From contig NC_090440.1 of the NCBI RefSeq assembly GCF_031143425.1, forward strand, positions 1,265,219,123 to 1,265,283,122: 64,000 nucleotides of DNA, written 5' to 3'. Positions 14,076 to 25,027 of the stretch are shown here, piece by piece (position 1 is the first letter of the stretch; each line of letters opens with the position of its first letter). The translations under genes and the position numbers were made by a program. The notes under the pieces are model-generated. The model did no database searches and was not told where the DNA came from. It was given only the letters and a program-made list of their open reading frames with translations. This stretch comes from Pleurodeles waltl. Lineage: Eukaryota; Chordata; Amphibia; Caudata; Salamandridae.

Positions 14076-14837
14076 CAAACACTAAAATTGTAAAAAAAAA
14101 CGCACTTAGGATATGTGAAAAAGACCCCTCACCCACCAACCAAGTTGTTGGCATGCTTCATCATCGGGGTCCCACCCGAGGCACCTAGCGTGTCACAGGT
14201 GTGCTGCGACGCCTGATTACAGCGGAGCAGGTTTTGTCATTTTCACCACACATTCTGGTTGGATTTGGCACGAGGGTGAGTGATGGTTCAGTGGATAAAA
14301 TTTTAATAACAAGAGATTTCTCAAAAATGAAATGCACTGTTAATAACTGAAAGGCAAAAAACTGAACCAATAACTCACAGCTCGTGAGCTGAAAAGCCGC
14401 GACAAGGCACCAACCTCTTTACAGTCCATTCACACACCTTTCATACATGGCACGCACAAGACCATTCACACTGCCAGCAACGGGCCAAGCACTCACATCG
14501 ACAGATAGCGCCACTCAAGGGCCCATCACTTACATACGCCCACATGCCTAATACAACAATCACACCAGCTGATGGGAGTTTGTGGACTGGTGTTTGGCTG
14601 GCAGTGTGTTGCAGTAGCCAACAGCAAGTCAATATGTACACTATGTACACCCTCAGCCAAGCCCCACTCCACACACAATGGCATCATTTTTTATTTATGT
14701 TTTTTAAACAGAGGAACCCCTAACTAAGTAGAAATAATTACAAATCTACAAACACAAAAGCTCTAACTAAGTACATGACAGAAATGCTAACCATGAAACT
14801 GAACACATGAAAATACAAAACAGACATGAGTTTACAC
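14076..14837. other. No gene; 3' flank of the piggyBac relic
   Basis: Nothing coding is visible. The stretch lies downstream of the piggyBac stop codon (minus orientation) and may be its 3' untranslated and subterminal DNA. No left piggyBac terminus (TTAA followed by an inverted copy of the right-hand candidate end) is recognisable here. A short perfect palindrome, cagctcgtgagctg, lies near 14,378. Confidence 0.5.
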
Positions 14838-16627
14838 TCATGTTTGTTCCCAGTAATTCTTCTGGGTATGGTAATTCTTAAAACAACCATCCACACACAG
14901 CCCAGGCTTTGAAGGACAATCTGGGCAGTACATTCGAGTCTCCCTCCGGATACCTCTTCAAAAACACACTCTACATTTCTTAACTGGAAAGTCTTTTTTG
15001 GGTGTGGGAGGAATGTGCTCAGCAAAGTGGCGATCTTTCAATCTAGCCACGTCCTCCACCACTGCTTCTCAAGGAACTCTGGCCTGTTCCACCACAATAA
15101 TGTTCCCTATCACTGACTCCTGAAATTTCACAAATGTCATCTTTGACTCTGGAGACTTATCCCTAAACACAATAAAAGCATTAAAGGTTGCTAAGTGGAA
15201 GAGGTGAATTGCTAACTTCTTATACCAAACCTAAGACTTACGAATAGCAGTATAAGGTTCCAACCTCTGATCAACTCTATCTACACCTCCCATGTGCTTA
15301 TTATAATCTAAAATGCACACAGGTTTGCGCACTTCAGCAACCTGGCCCCAAACAGTCACGGGGGAAGTACTCTCATCATGGATGGTACTTACCATGTAGA
15401 CATCCCTCTTGTCTGAAAATTTCAAAGCTAGCAGCTCATCATTCCGCAAGGCACAGCACTGTCCCCTCAAGTTTTTTACAAACAGGCTCCCTTGGATAGC
15501 CTTTCCGGTTACAACGAATTGTGCCACAAGCAACAGTGTACACTTTAAACAATTCCTTGAACAACTGCACTCCAGTGTAGAAGTTATCTACATACAAATG
15601 GTGACCTTTGTTGAACAGTTGTCTACCAAGATCCCACACAATTTTCTCAGTGGCTCCAAAAGTGGGAGGACAACCAGGAGGGTCAATATTGGAATTCCTA
15701 CCAGTGTAGACACGGAAACTATACACATATCCTGTACTACTTTCAGACAGCATATACAATTTAATTCCATATTGTGCCCTTTTGCTAGGAATGTACTGCC
15801 TAAAAACCAAATGACCCTTGAAGAGGACCAAAGACTCGTCCACACTTATCTCTTTGCCTGGAACATAGACCTCCGAAAACCGATCTACAAAATGATCAAG
15901 GACAGGCCTAATCTTAAAAAGACGGTCAGAATCTGGTTGATCTTGTGGCAAGGCCAATGCATTGTCAACAAAATGCAGCATCCTAAGAAGAAGCAAATAC
16001 CGATTATGACTCATGGTCGCAGGAAATATAGCTGTTGCCATCAAGGGACTAGTAGACCAATAAGAAGCCAGAGACGGCTTCCTTATCAACCCCATCAAAA
16101 AAGTCAAACCCAAAAACTTTTTTATCTCCTCCAAATTTGTGGGAATCCACTGGGCAGCTCTAGAGTGTGGCCTAAGTCTAGCAGCGATGTCCCTCAAATG
16201 CTGCTCCGCATACAAATTAGTCTGCTCAACAATCTCTTCCAAAAACACATCATCCATGAATAACTCAAAGAAATTGACAGGCAAAAAGTTCTCTGTATTG
16301 GCGCTACACCCTGGGAGAGCAGTAAAGGGAGGCAACTCTGGCTGCTCCATGTTTGGGGCAACCCAGAGATCAGGTCTTATAACAGGAAACTTTTCAGCCC
16401 CAGGTTGCTGCACTAATGGCACATCAGTGTCCTCCTCTAAAACAGGCACTTCATCTGCAGTGTGTGGCTTCCTCATCAGAAGATTCCTCTCCAACAGAAA
16501 CATCACTGCCAGAATCTCTCACTTCCTCCTCTGCCTCAGATGCAGAGTCCTTCTCATAATCATGATCAGACAATGACTCAAAAAGCATACCAACCACCTG
16601 CTGAGCGGTCATCCTGCGGCTAGCCAT
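14838..16627 (-). pseudogene. piggyBac transposase, inactivated (PGBD-like)
   Basis: A piggyBac-family DDD transposase that would cut and paste DNA at TTAA sites. Read from an ATG at 16,627 (acidic N-terminus beginning MASRRMTAQQ) to the TGA at 14,838-14,840, it spans about 596 codons, the usual family length. The three catalytic Asp contexts are all visible: SVDESLVLFKGH, YVDNFYTG, and NKHMGGVDRVDQ. The C-terminal cysteine-rich zinc domain is also present (CRVCF, then CPDCPSKPGLCVDGCF). Damage consists of a frameshift near 16,460-16,500, a second near 15,490-15,530, and three in-frame stops downstream (after TAIRKS, after QARVP, and inside the cysteine-rich domain after CRVCF). It is certainly non-functional as it stands. 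Identity is firm from the motifs and the length; assignment to a particular PGBD subfamily is not possible by eye. Confidence 0.93.
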
Positions 16628-17149
16628 GATCTTTCCTACTAAAATTAACTGGACAAATTCACCACCAACAACCATCACTGTGTAAGATAAGTAACAAAGT
16701 GTAGCTTTATTAGTGAGAGTTATAAACTCAAAAACTACACTGCTCATTTGCCTGAAAAAGATTGAATCACCAGCAACTACTCTGCACAGACACAGCAATC
16801 ACCAATGATATCCCACTAAAAAGAAAGAAAGAAAAGCAAATTAGAAATAAGACAAAACAAATATAATTGTGCACAAATCTAAGGACAATTTCACACACAA
16901 TCCTGCATTTAGTACACCCCCTACAAACATGTCATTCATGCATGGCAACAATACTCCTTTGGAGTAAATTGTTTTTACTTACCTAAAACATGCAACTATG
17001 CAAACCGCAGGTCAACCACCGCCAAAACCGCAAGGACCCACAGCAAATAAAGCAAAAGCTTTGAACTAGAACAAAAAGGAGGAAAACATTTTTTATCACA
17101 AATGCAAATACTTCATCAGTTGACAAACACCCCACCATCAAACATTTAG
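16628..17149. other. No gene; 5' flank of the piggyBac relic
   Basis: AT-rich sequence upstream of the transposase start. No open frame of note and no clear terminal repeat is visible. It is probably the 5' untranslated part of the piggyBac element. Confidence 0.5.
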
Positions 17150-18345
17150 AGATTGGTGCCTAAGTGGATTCTGCCATAGGGGCAGATTGGCCTACTAAAA
17201 AAAATAGGCCTATCTGCCCCAAGGAGGGCAGAAAATACCTTTAGTAGTGTGTCCCCATGGGGAGCTACCCTTGCCCAAGGGGACAGCCCCCAAACAAAAA
17301 AAACAAAAAAACACACACACACACTATCCCTGGTGCCTAAGTGGCTTCTGCCCCCCTTGGGGCAGATGGGCCTTAAAATGATAGGCCGATCTGTCCCCAA
17401 GGGGTGCAGAAATGGCCTTGGTACATGAGCCCCCAAACGGGGGGTGACCCTTGCCCAATGCCCCCCCCTCATCCACTAACACACACACACACTATCCCTG
17501 GTGTCTAAGTGGCTTCTGTCCCCAAGGGGGGCAGATGGGCCTAAAAAAATGGGCCCATCTGCCCCCAAGGGGGGCAGAAATGGCCAACAGGTCAATGCCC
17601 CCCTTGGGGGGGTGCCCCGTGCCCAAGGGGACGCCCCCCCAAAAAAAAAAAAAAAAAAAACCCTGGCGTTCTAGTGGTTTCTACCCCCCTTGGGGGCAAA
17701 TCAGCCTAAAAATAATAGACCGATCTGTCTCCAAGGGGTGCAGAAATGGCCTTGGTACATGTGCCACCAAAGGGGGGGCACCCTTGCCCAAGGGCCCCCC
17801 CATCCACTAACACACACACACACTATCCCTGGTGTCTAAGTGGCTTCTGCCCCCGTTGGGGGAATATGGGCCTAAAATAAATAGGCCCACCTGCCCCCAA
17901 GGGGGGCAGAAATGGCCAACAGGTCAATGCCCCCCTTGGGGGGGCGACCCTTGCCCAAGGGGCCGCCCCCCATCCACTAAACACACAATCCCTGGTGCCT
18001 AAGTGGCTTCTGCCCCCCTTGGGGACAGATGGACCTAAAACAAATAGGCCGATCTGCCCCCAAGGGGGGCAGAAAAGGCCAACAGTTCTATGCCCCCTTG
18101 GGGGGTGCCCCTTGCCCAAGGGGGCACCCCCCCACATAAATAAACAAAAATAAAAACATCCCTGGTGTTCCAGTGGTTTCTGCCCCCCTTGGGGGCAGAT
18201 CAGCCTAAAATAGTAGGCCAATCTGCCCCCAAGGGGGGCAGAAATGGCCATTTATAGCTTGCCCCCAAAAGGGGAGCGACCCTTGCCCAAGGGGCCACTC
18301 CCCGACACTCAACAATCAAATGAAAATAAAAAATAAAAAATCCCT
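17150..18345. repeat. C/G-rich minisatellite of self-complementary ~168-bp units
   Basis: About seven units start at roughly 17,155, 17,327, 17,496, 17,661, 17,826, 17,990 and 18,160. Most begin with ccctggtgtctaagtggcttctg or a close variant. Each unit holds two opposed ttctgccccc/ggggggcagaa blocks around a short AT-rich centre, so a single unit can fold into a long hairpin, followed by a second cccttgggggg inverted pair. A-runs and CA-runs separate the units. The frames that stay open across this array are compositional and not genes. Confidence 0.9.
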
Positions 18346-18775
18346 GGCGTCTAGTGGGCATTCCTGCTGCCCGATCGCAATGCGATCGGGCAGCGGTAAT
18401 GCTCAAAGAGACACCGGGGGAAAGGAAAACCCTTTCCTTTCCCTCTGTGCCTCTTTTTGCAAACCCCCCACCCACCGGGAAGAGAAACTCACCTCTTCCG
18501 CCGCACAGGAAGCAAATGGCTTCCTGTGCGACCGGAACCCTGTAATGAAGTCAGCGCGCAATCGCGCGCTGACGTCATTATTGGGGGGTGGAGGGGTGGG
18601 GGTGGAAGGGCTTCCCCTTCCATCCCTGCCTTTGGGGGGTGGGGGGAAGCACACAGAGGGAGCGAGAGTGCTCCCTCTGGGCTGTGTGCCGAGGACGTAA
18701 TGGTTACGTCCTCAGCACAGCAGCACTGTGCCGCAGGACGTAACCATTACGTCCGCGGCACAGAACCGGTTAAAA
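18341..18775. repeat. Chain of hairpins ending in ccggttaa (candidate piggyBac-type terminus)
   Basis: At least seven inverted repeats follow one another with little spacer. Examples: 18,366-18,394 (14-bp perfect arms, 1-nt centre), 18,502-18,530 (12-bp arms), 18,551-18,572 (8-bp arms), about 18,651-18,690 (imperfect), 18,691-18,713 (gaggacgtaa arms, 3-nt centre) and 18,726-18,763 (17-18-bp arms, one bulge). The tract ends at ccggttaa (18,766-18,773). TTAA is the piggyBac target site, and a piggyBac relic lies 1.7 kb away, so this may be the right end of that element. No matching left end is visible. Confidence 0.65.
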
Positions 18776-18839
18776 ATGTGTATAAACGTGACTATGGTTT
18801 TAAGTAACTATGAAAATAAAAACTCGATCTACCTTTTGG

Positions 18840-19878
18840 TCTTTGAAGTTGGCAAACTTCAAAGGAAAGTCTCTGTTGTTCATAAAATTCTGCCTTGCCC
18901 AGGCCTGGCCCCAGACTCACACCAGGGGGTTGGAGACTGCATTGTCTGAGGGCACCTTTTGGGTGTAAGTATCAGCTCATCCCTCCCCACTCTAGTCCAG
19001 GAGACTCATCAGGATATGCAGGCTACACCCCAGCTTTCTTTTTGTCACTGTCTAGAGGAAATTCCCAACAGCCCAACTGTCAGTCTGACCCAGACGTGGA
19101 ATAGACAAGCAGGCACAGAAGGTTAAGCAAGAAAATTACTACTTTCTAAAAGGGGCATTTTCAAACTGACAATCTAAAAAAACAACTTTACAAAAGGATG
19201 TATTTTTTAATTGTGAGTTCAGAGACCTCAAACTCCACATCTCTATCTGCTCCCAATGGGAAACTACACTTAAAAGATATTTAAAGGCAGTCCCCATGTT
19301 AACCTACGAGAAAGATAGGCCTTGCAAGAGTTAAAACCGGATTTGGCAGTATTTCACTATCATCACAGGGAAAACACATGAGTACATGTCCTACCTTTAA
19401 CATACGCTGTACCCTGCCTGTGGGGCTACCTAAGGCCAAACTTTAGGGTGCCTTACATATACAAAAAGGGACAGTTTGGGCCTGTCAAGTGGGTACTCTT
19501 GCCAGGTTGAATTGGCAGTGCAAGACTGCATACACAAACACTGCAGTGGCAAGTTTGAAGGCACGTTTTTACAGGGCTACCAATGTGGATGGCACAACCA
19601 GTGCTGCAGTCCCACTGGTAGCATTTGATTTACAGACCCTGGGCACCTCTAGTACACTTTACTAGGGACTTACTAGTAAAACAGATATGCCAATCAGGGA
19701 TAAACCAATCACCAATACAATTTACACAGATAGCATATGCACTTTAGCACTGGTTAGCAGTGGTAAAGTGTCCAGAGTCCTAACGCCAACAAAAACAGGT
19801 CAGGAACAATAGGAGGAGGGACACAAAACATTTGGGGATGACCCTGCAAAAAGGGCCAGGTCCAGCAGTAACTTTTGA
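18840..19878 (-). repeat. Dispersed repeat family R1, copy 1 (minus)
   Basis: The reverse complement of this stretch aligns along its length with 33,033-34,075. Shared blocks include ggacctggccctttttgcaggg, agtgctaaagtgcatat, taggtagcccca, ggtgggacatgtact, and gactttcctttgaagtttgcc. Similarity looks like 75-85 percent by eye. No coding capacity is visible in either copy. Copy 1 stops at about 18,840, while copy 2 continues, so copy 1 is truncated. The class is unknown; the family could be a solo LTR or a non-autonomous element. Confidence 0.8.
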
Positions 19879-22212
19879 ATAATTTACAACATCCTGACTT
19901 TTTCATACCATCCAACTGATATACTGTCTAATATACTCATTTGTCTATAGTCTTCACAATTCTACATCTTGCCTAAATGAGTCATGAGGCACTGAGGGTA
20001 GTCCATTACTTTATCCCGGGGCTAGAAAATTTTAGACTAGATCCATTCCAATTGTCACAACACTCATAGTAGAGAAATTCAAGGATAAGATCTGTTAAAG
20101 AACCAACCTAAAATAAAGATGGCTGACCGAAGACCAGGAATGACGACGATTTGGGCTCCCTGACCTTGTCCGGGAGCCAAGGAGAAAACTGTCTACACGC
20201 TTGTTAGATGACATTGCAGCTCTAAAATATTCTCTGCTGATTCTCTAATAGCTGTGGTGTAAGCATCATAGAATTCTTCAGAAAAACATATAATGATTAG
20301 GCAGTAGCATCAAATCTAAAGGCAAGAAAACAATTGAAAACAATTCCCAAAATTCCCAAATCAGTCCAGATAAAGTGATAAAAGGGATAACAAAAAGATA
20401 CCATGATGACCAAAATTAGATACACCTAACCAGAGAGATGAAGTTTTATTATTTTGAGGAATAAAGAGCCAAGAAGATTCAAAGTGCCAATTAGTAGTTC
20501 ATTTCATGATTGATCAAGACCAAAACATGTTTTTAGGCTACCTGTGATGGAGCAGGGGGTTGGCCAAGAAGGTTCCACCCATCAAAGATGTTTGCTTAGG
20601 ATCATTTTTCTGGGACTTCCTATCCTCCAAATGGGCAAACCACTGGCCTTGCTAATAAATGATCCAAGTGGGAAAAAGCTGAATTCCATAGCTGTAGAAG
20701 TTGCTTTGTAGCTAGAGTAGATTTGTGACATTGCCAGTCCAAGCATTTTAGGTTCTCAAGATTCACTATCTGGGCAAGGCAAAAAAACTGTAGTGGCAGA
20801 GCTCCACAAACCTTGGTACCTTCAACGCATGGGCCCACTGAACTCATTTTCAGTGCTGCAAAGAGGTTACAGCAGGACAAAACTGGTTTTCTTGTCTTTG
20901 TCATGGTTCTACAGAGATGAAGAAAATACTAAAACTCACCCACATTTCTCCAACTTTTGTGAAAGTTTCTCTTTATAATTCCTGAGACCCTCAGGTCAAG
21001 CTTCTATGCACCAGATGACTCTGCGGACAGGGTATCTTTTAAGTCAATTCCTCTGGAAATAGCCAAGCCTTCATGGACATGACTCCTTCTATTTTTGTAT
21101 CTCTGTAACACATAACAGAGGGCCAAAAACTTTACAGTTGAAGACCAGTTCCAGTCTCTAGGTGGCAGCAGGATTCAGGAGTCCTTGACTCTGCTTCCAA
21201 CAGTCAAACAGAGTCTTATTTCTTTGAGTTGTTTTCTATCAAGCTCCAAAAATGTTCTGAGGAGGTGGTGAGGAGTAGCCCTCCTTATCCAATTCACTAG
21301 TGAGTGTTGGAGGATTCCCAAAATGCAATGTTGGCTATTTTCTCCCAGAAGTCCCACCTCCTTTTTATTAGCAACCCTTTAGTGAGTGTACTGCAAACCA
21401 ATCATGCAAGAAGTCCTCAAATAAAAAGGTCCCATCCTTTTCTCCATCTTCAGGAATCGTCCTATCCCTATAGCCACTTATTCTCCTTGAAGATGAGGTG
21501 TTTTCTTCCTGCCAACAGTGAAATTGGTTTGCCCTCTGCTGGAAATAGAAACAGAAATTCTACATTAGCTCTGGAAACAATGGTTGCAATCCTTTACAAA
21601 TCCAGTTGGCATTTCCAAATCAAAGGAGGAGCTGTCCTTTGTTCTGCCAGGTGGACTTTCTCCCTTTCCAGATTGCTAATCCTTGCTAAAGGATGATATT
21701 GGCACCCATGTTACCTACCTACTGCAAGAGTCCAAACCATCGTCTTCCAGGAGAAGAGTCATTAGCAAGTTTGCAAAGGATGTGCAAAGATCAATGGACA
21801 ACACATTCTCAACCAGTTAACTCTCAGGCAGTAGAAAGTACTAATTCCTAAAGTAACCTTTTCATTAAAGGTATCAAACATCTACATTCGTCAGTGAGTT
21901 ATAGTGCAAGAATGAAGTGGAAAACACCTTTTAATGGCTACTCTATTAGTTTCACATGCACAGATATGAAAAAGTTATTTTATTGATAACTAGACCTGTT
22001 CCAGGAAAAGCTGATTTACCTACACAGTGAAACCAGTTTTTCGTAATTGTTCACTGTGATGGCATACCTTTTCCAATGTCAAGCACTGCATGTTTTTATT
22101 TAGCACCCATACCTCGGAGCTTACTCTGGGGGTGAAATAAATATAAATATTGGTTTTCTGACTTGGCAAAGACACTTTTTATTAACCTGTGGCCATGCAG
22201 TGCTTTTAACTT
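19879..22212. other. Unassigned non-coding DNA
   Basis: About 2.3 kb in which I recognise no gene, structural RNA or repeat family. Open frames are short (at most ~130 codons) and show no known motif. Confidence 0.5.
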
Positions 22213-22505
22213 AAATCAATCAATCAATCACAGACATTTATAGAGCGCGCTACTTACCCGTTAGGGTTCCAAGGCGCTGAGGGGGGGGGGTGACTGCTAC
22301 TGCTCGAAGAGCCAGGTCTTGAGGAGTCTTCTGAAGGCGAGTAGGTCTTGAGTCTGTCGGAGGTAGGTAGGGAGTGTGTTCCAGGTCTTGGCGGCGAGGT
22401 AGGAGAAGGATCTGCCGCCGGAGGTGGTTCGCTGGATGCGGGGGATGGTGGCGAGGGTGAGACTCGCGGATCGCAGTTGGCGGGTCGGCGTGTAGAAAGC
22501 TCAAG
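22213..22505 (-). mobile_element. SINE-like element with (GATT)n 3' tail
   Basis: On the minus strand a GC-rich body ends in a block reading gcgcgctctataaatgtctg followed by a (TGATT/GATT)n tail; on the plus strand this is the aatcaatcaatcaatca run at 22,213-22,230. A short microsatellite tail is typical of 3' ends made by CR1/L2- or RTE-type LINE machinery. The body carries paired gctcgaagagc and gccgccggaggtgg blocks. No RNA polymerase III A/B boxes could be confirmed by eye. The far boundary near 22,505 is approximate. Confidence 0.6.
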
Positions 22506-22886
22506 CCTATCCAGAACACAATGGTGCTCTGTAGAGTCAAATCAATGTGGTGTAAATGCATACTGCAGCCCACATTTGACTTTTAACTTCTGTGCCACTT
22601 GTGCATTTTCAGCACAAACTTGCACTGGCATTGGAGAGTTAAAATTGGTTAAAGTGAGTTTGAAATTATAGATTTAGGGACAGACCACACAAGTAGTGGC
22701 ACTGAATGTCAATGTTACAGTGCTCAGAATCATAATGCCAGGAAAATTATGGCCCATCTCAAGACAAAAAAATCCTAGGGGACTATGCAGAAAATGCCAT
22801 TTGCCTAGATTAGTTCTATGATTTGTCTAATGTACACTAAGAGTTGGGCCCTTATCTACTAAAAGAATGGTAGATTTATCAGACAC
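22506..22886. other. Unassigned non-coding DNA
   Basis: No gene or repeat family recognised between the SINE-like element and the Harbinger MITE. Confidence 0.5.
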
Positions 22887-22889
22887 TAA

Positions 22890-23792
22890 GGGGCATATTT
22901 ATACTTGTTTTGTGCAGAGTTTGTGTATTTGTTTTACGCAAATTCGGTGCAAAACTAACTCCATATTTATACTTTGGTGCTAGACCCATCTAGTGCCAAG
23001 CTTATGGAGTTAAAGTCATTTTTTGGATGTGGAAACCTACTTTGCGTCAATGAGATGCAAAGTAGGCATTCCCGTGCAAAAAATGACTCTATGGCCTGAG
23101 CGCCATATTTATATCCCGGTGCTAAAATCACGCACGGGGGAGGAGGGGTCAAATAATGGTGCAAAGCTTGCTTTGCACCATTATTTAATGCCTGGGTAGG
23201 GGCAGGTGTTAGGGGACCTGTGGGCCCATTTCCATGGTGGAACACCATAGAATAAGCCCACAGATGCCCTCCCTAGGCCCCAGAGACACCTCCAACCACA
23301 CCAGAGGGACAGCGGAGGATGGGGGAGCCCATCCCAGGTAAGCACAGGTAAGTATTTTTTTTTAAAGTGCCATTGGGGGCCCTGAAATGGGCCCCCTTAC
23401 ATGGCACTGGGTGCAATGGCCATGTCCAGGGGACCCTGGTCCCCTGTTCTGACTATTGGGGTGGTGGGCATGAGTCCTGTCTTTTTTGAGACAGGAGTAA
23501 TGTGGTATGGAGGGGTTTGCAACAAAAACAACGCTAGGCTGCATAGAGTAATTTTTTTTACTCTAACCTGCCTAATGTCATTTTTTGGTGCAAAACCCAC
23601 TTCTTCCATACTGCCTGCCCCACCCGGCTAACATCATTTTTGTTTTACGCTAGCCTAACCATTGCACCGGCTTGCACCATTCCATAAGTATGGTGCCTGG
23701 CTGGTGCTCAGAAATGGTGCAAGCCGGTGCTCAACATTTTAGTGCAAAACTGCGTTAGTGAAGTTTTGCCCCAAAAAGTATAAATCAGGGCC
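22890..23792. mobile_element. PIF/Harbinger non-autonomous element (MITE), 903 bp
   Basis: The element begins ggggcatatttatactt and ends aagtataaatcagggcc, which are inverted repeats of each other (13 of 17 positions). It is flanked on both sides by TAA (22,887-22,889 and 23,793-23,795), the 3-bp TWA target duplication expected of PIF/Harbinger. Internal halves are rich in tggtgcaa/ttgcacca and tttatac motifs. There is no transposase, so mobility would need one in trans, such as the relative at 61-62 kb. Confidence 0.85.
23151..23186. repeat. Perfect 16-bp hairpin inside the MITE
   Basis: The arms aaataatggtgcaaag and ctttgcaccattattt are exact complements around a 4-nt cttg loop. A transcript could form a short fold-back. 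Confidence 0.9.
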
Positions 23793-23975
23793 TAAGGGCT
23801 GATTTAGAGTTTGGTGGTCCGGGTTAGTCTGTTACAGACATGACAGATATTCCAGCTTCTGTATAACGAGTCCATTAAATCTTGCGGCATTTGCAATATG
23901 GCAGAAGAGATATGGCAGAGTTTGTGATGAAGTAACCCATCCTTCAAATTAAATTCTAAATTAGGCACTTGGGTA

Positions 23976-24248
23976 AAGATTTAAGAGCCCCTAGTGCCAC
24001 TTTAGCGCTGCCTTAGCATAATTTTTTTACACTAGGGTGGCCTTTCTCCTCGCCATATTTACAAAGTGGCACAATCCATGCATTGCGCCACTTTGTAACC
24101 CTTGTCGCCACATTATGCATGCGCCATGCATAATGTATGCAAAGGGGGCATTCTGGCGTTCCGGCACAAGGAGGCTGGCAAAAATGGTTCAATGAAATCT
24201 ACAAGATTTAATTGCACCATTTTTGGCGACATTGTTTGGCTCTAAGAT
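23976..24248. mobile_element. Harbinger-like MITE fragment rich in hairpins
   Basis: It starts with ttaagagcc and closes with ggctctaag, possible short inverted ends. Inside lie caaagtggc...gccactttg, an 11-bp perfect palindrome at 24,111-24,135 (cattatgcatg, cgc, catgcataatg) and a tggcaaaaatggt...accatttttggc fold-back. The sequence style resembles the adjacent MITE. Boundaries are weak and no target duplication was confirmed. Confidence 0.5.
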
Positions 24249-24513
24249 CCCATGCATGAGCCGAGCCCTGAAAAGTTTTGGCAAGTAAATCATACAAGAA
24301 AGCTTCACTACATTGAAAGGCATTTATTGAAAGTGATAGTTTCCGCACAGGTATGTCGATATATATTCACGTCCCCAACCCTAACAACAATGTCAAAGGT
24401 GCACAAAGAGTCAAATCAATTGTTATTTCTGACCTATATGTGGCTCTATTCTTAGTATCATGCTGCAACACTATAGTGCATTAAAACAAACACATGAGGT
24501 TTTTGTACACTAT

Positions 24514-25027
24514 GGGACAGATTTATGGAATGTGGAGCTGCACCGAGTACAACACCACTTTCCCTGCGCCCCTTAGCGCACCCCCTACAGCCACCATGTG
24601 TGCGCCATATTTATAATACGGCTGACCATGGCGCAGGGTAGGGGGTAATAGCATCATTCAATGTGATGCTATTGATGTACTCTACAGGAGTAGCACCAAA
24701 ATGTTGGCCCTACTCCTACAGAGTACATAGAAGCCCATTCTAAAAATGGAAGCCTCCTTTCAATGCCTGCTCTGAGCAGGCATTAAACATTCTTTAAAAA
24801 ATGGTGCAAGGAAATTTCATAGATTTCCTTGTGTTATTTTTCCGACCCCCCCTACCGGGGGAATGCTGGCACAGGCATAATGTAGCGCAAAGGATTACAC
24901 AGTGGTGCATTGCACCACTCTCTAAATAGGGCGCAGGGTTTTCTGCCTCATTGAGCCACATTAACGTCAAAAGTAATGACTCTAATGTAGCGCAAGGAGG
25001 GTCTCTAGGGCATTATAAATATTTCCC
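24514..25027. mobile_element. Hairpin-rich MITE with gggacaga / atttccc ends
   Basis: The left end gggacagatttatgg and the reverse complement of the right end (gggaaatatttataa) are similar. Flanking triplets are tat and ttt, so a target duplication is not demonstrated. Internal hairpins are strong: 24,648-24,672 (atagcatca...tgatgctat) and 24,675-24,728 (arms of 18 nt with a 2-nt internal mismatch around a ~16-nt loop), plus tgcctgctctgagcaggca near 24,765. No protein is encoded. Confidence 0.6.

Noticed and set aside
15409..16263. 284-codon plus-strand frame opposite piggyBac
   Set aside because: It is antisense to a recognisable transposase and shows no motif; it is a shadow frame.
17150..18700. 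Several 90-145-codon frames rich in Pro, Gly and Arg in the C/G-rich minisatellite
   Set aside because: C/G runs lack stop codons in several frames. The frames overlap on both strands and follow the repeat period.
20000..22200. Host exons in the unassigned 2.3-kb region
   Set aside because: Frames are short with no recognisable domain, codon bias or paired splice sites that I could defend.
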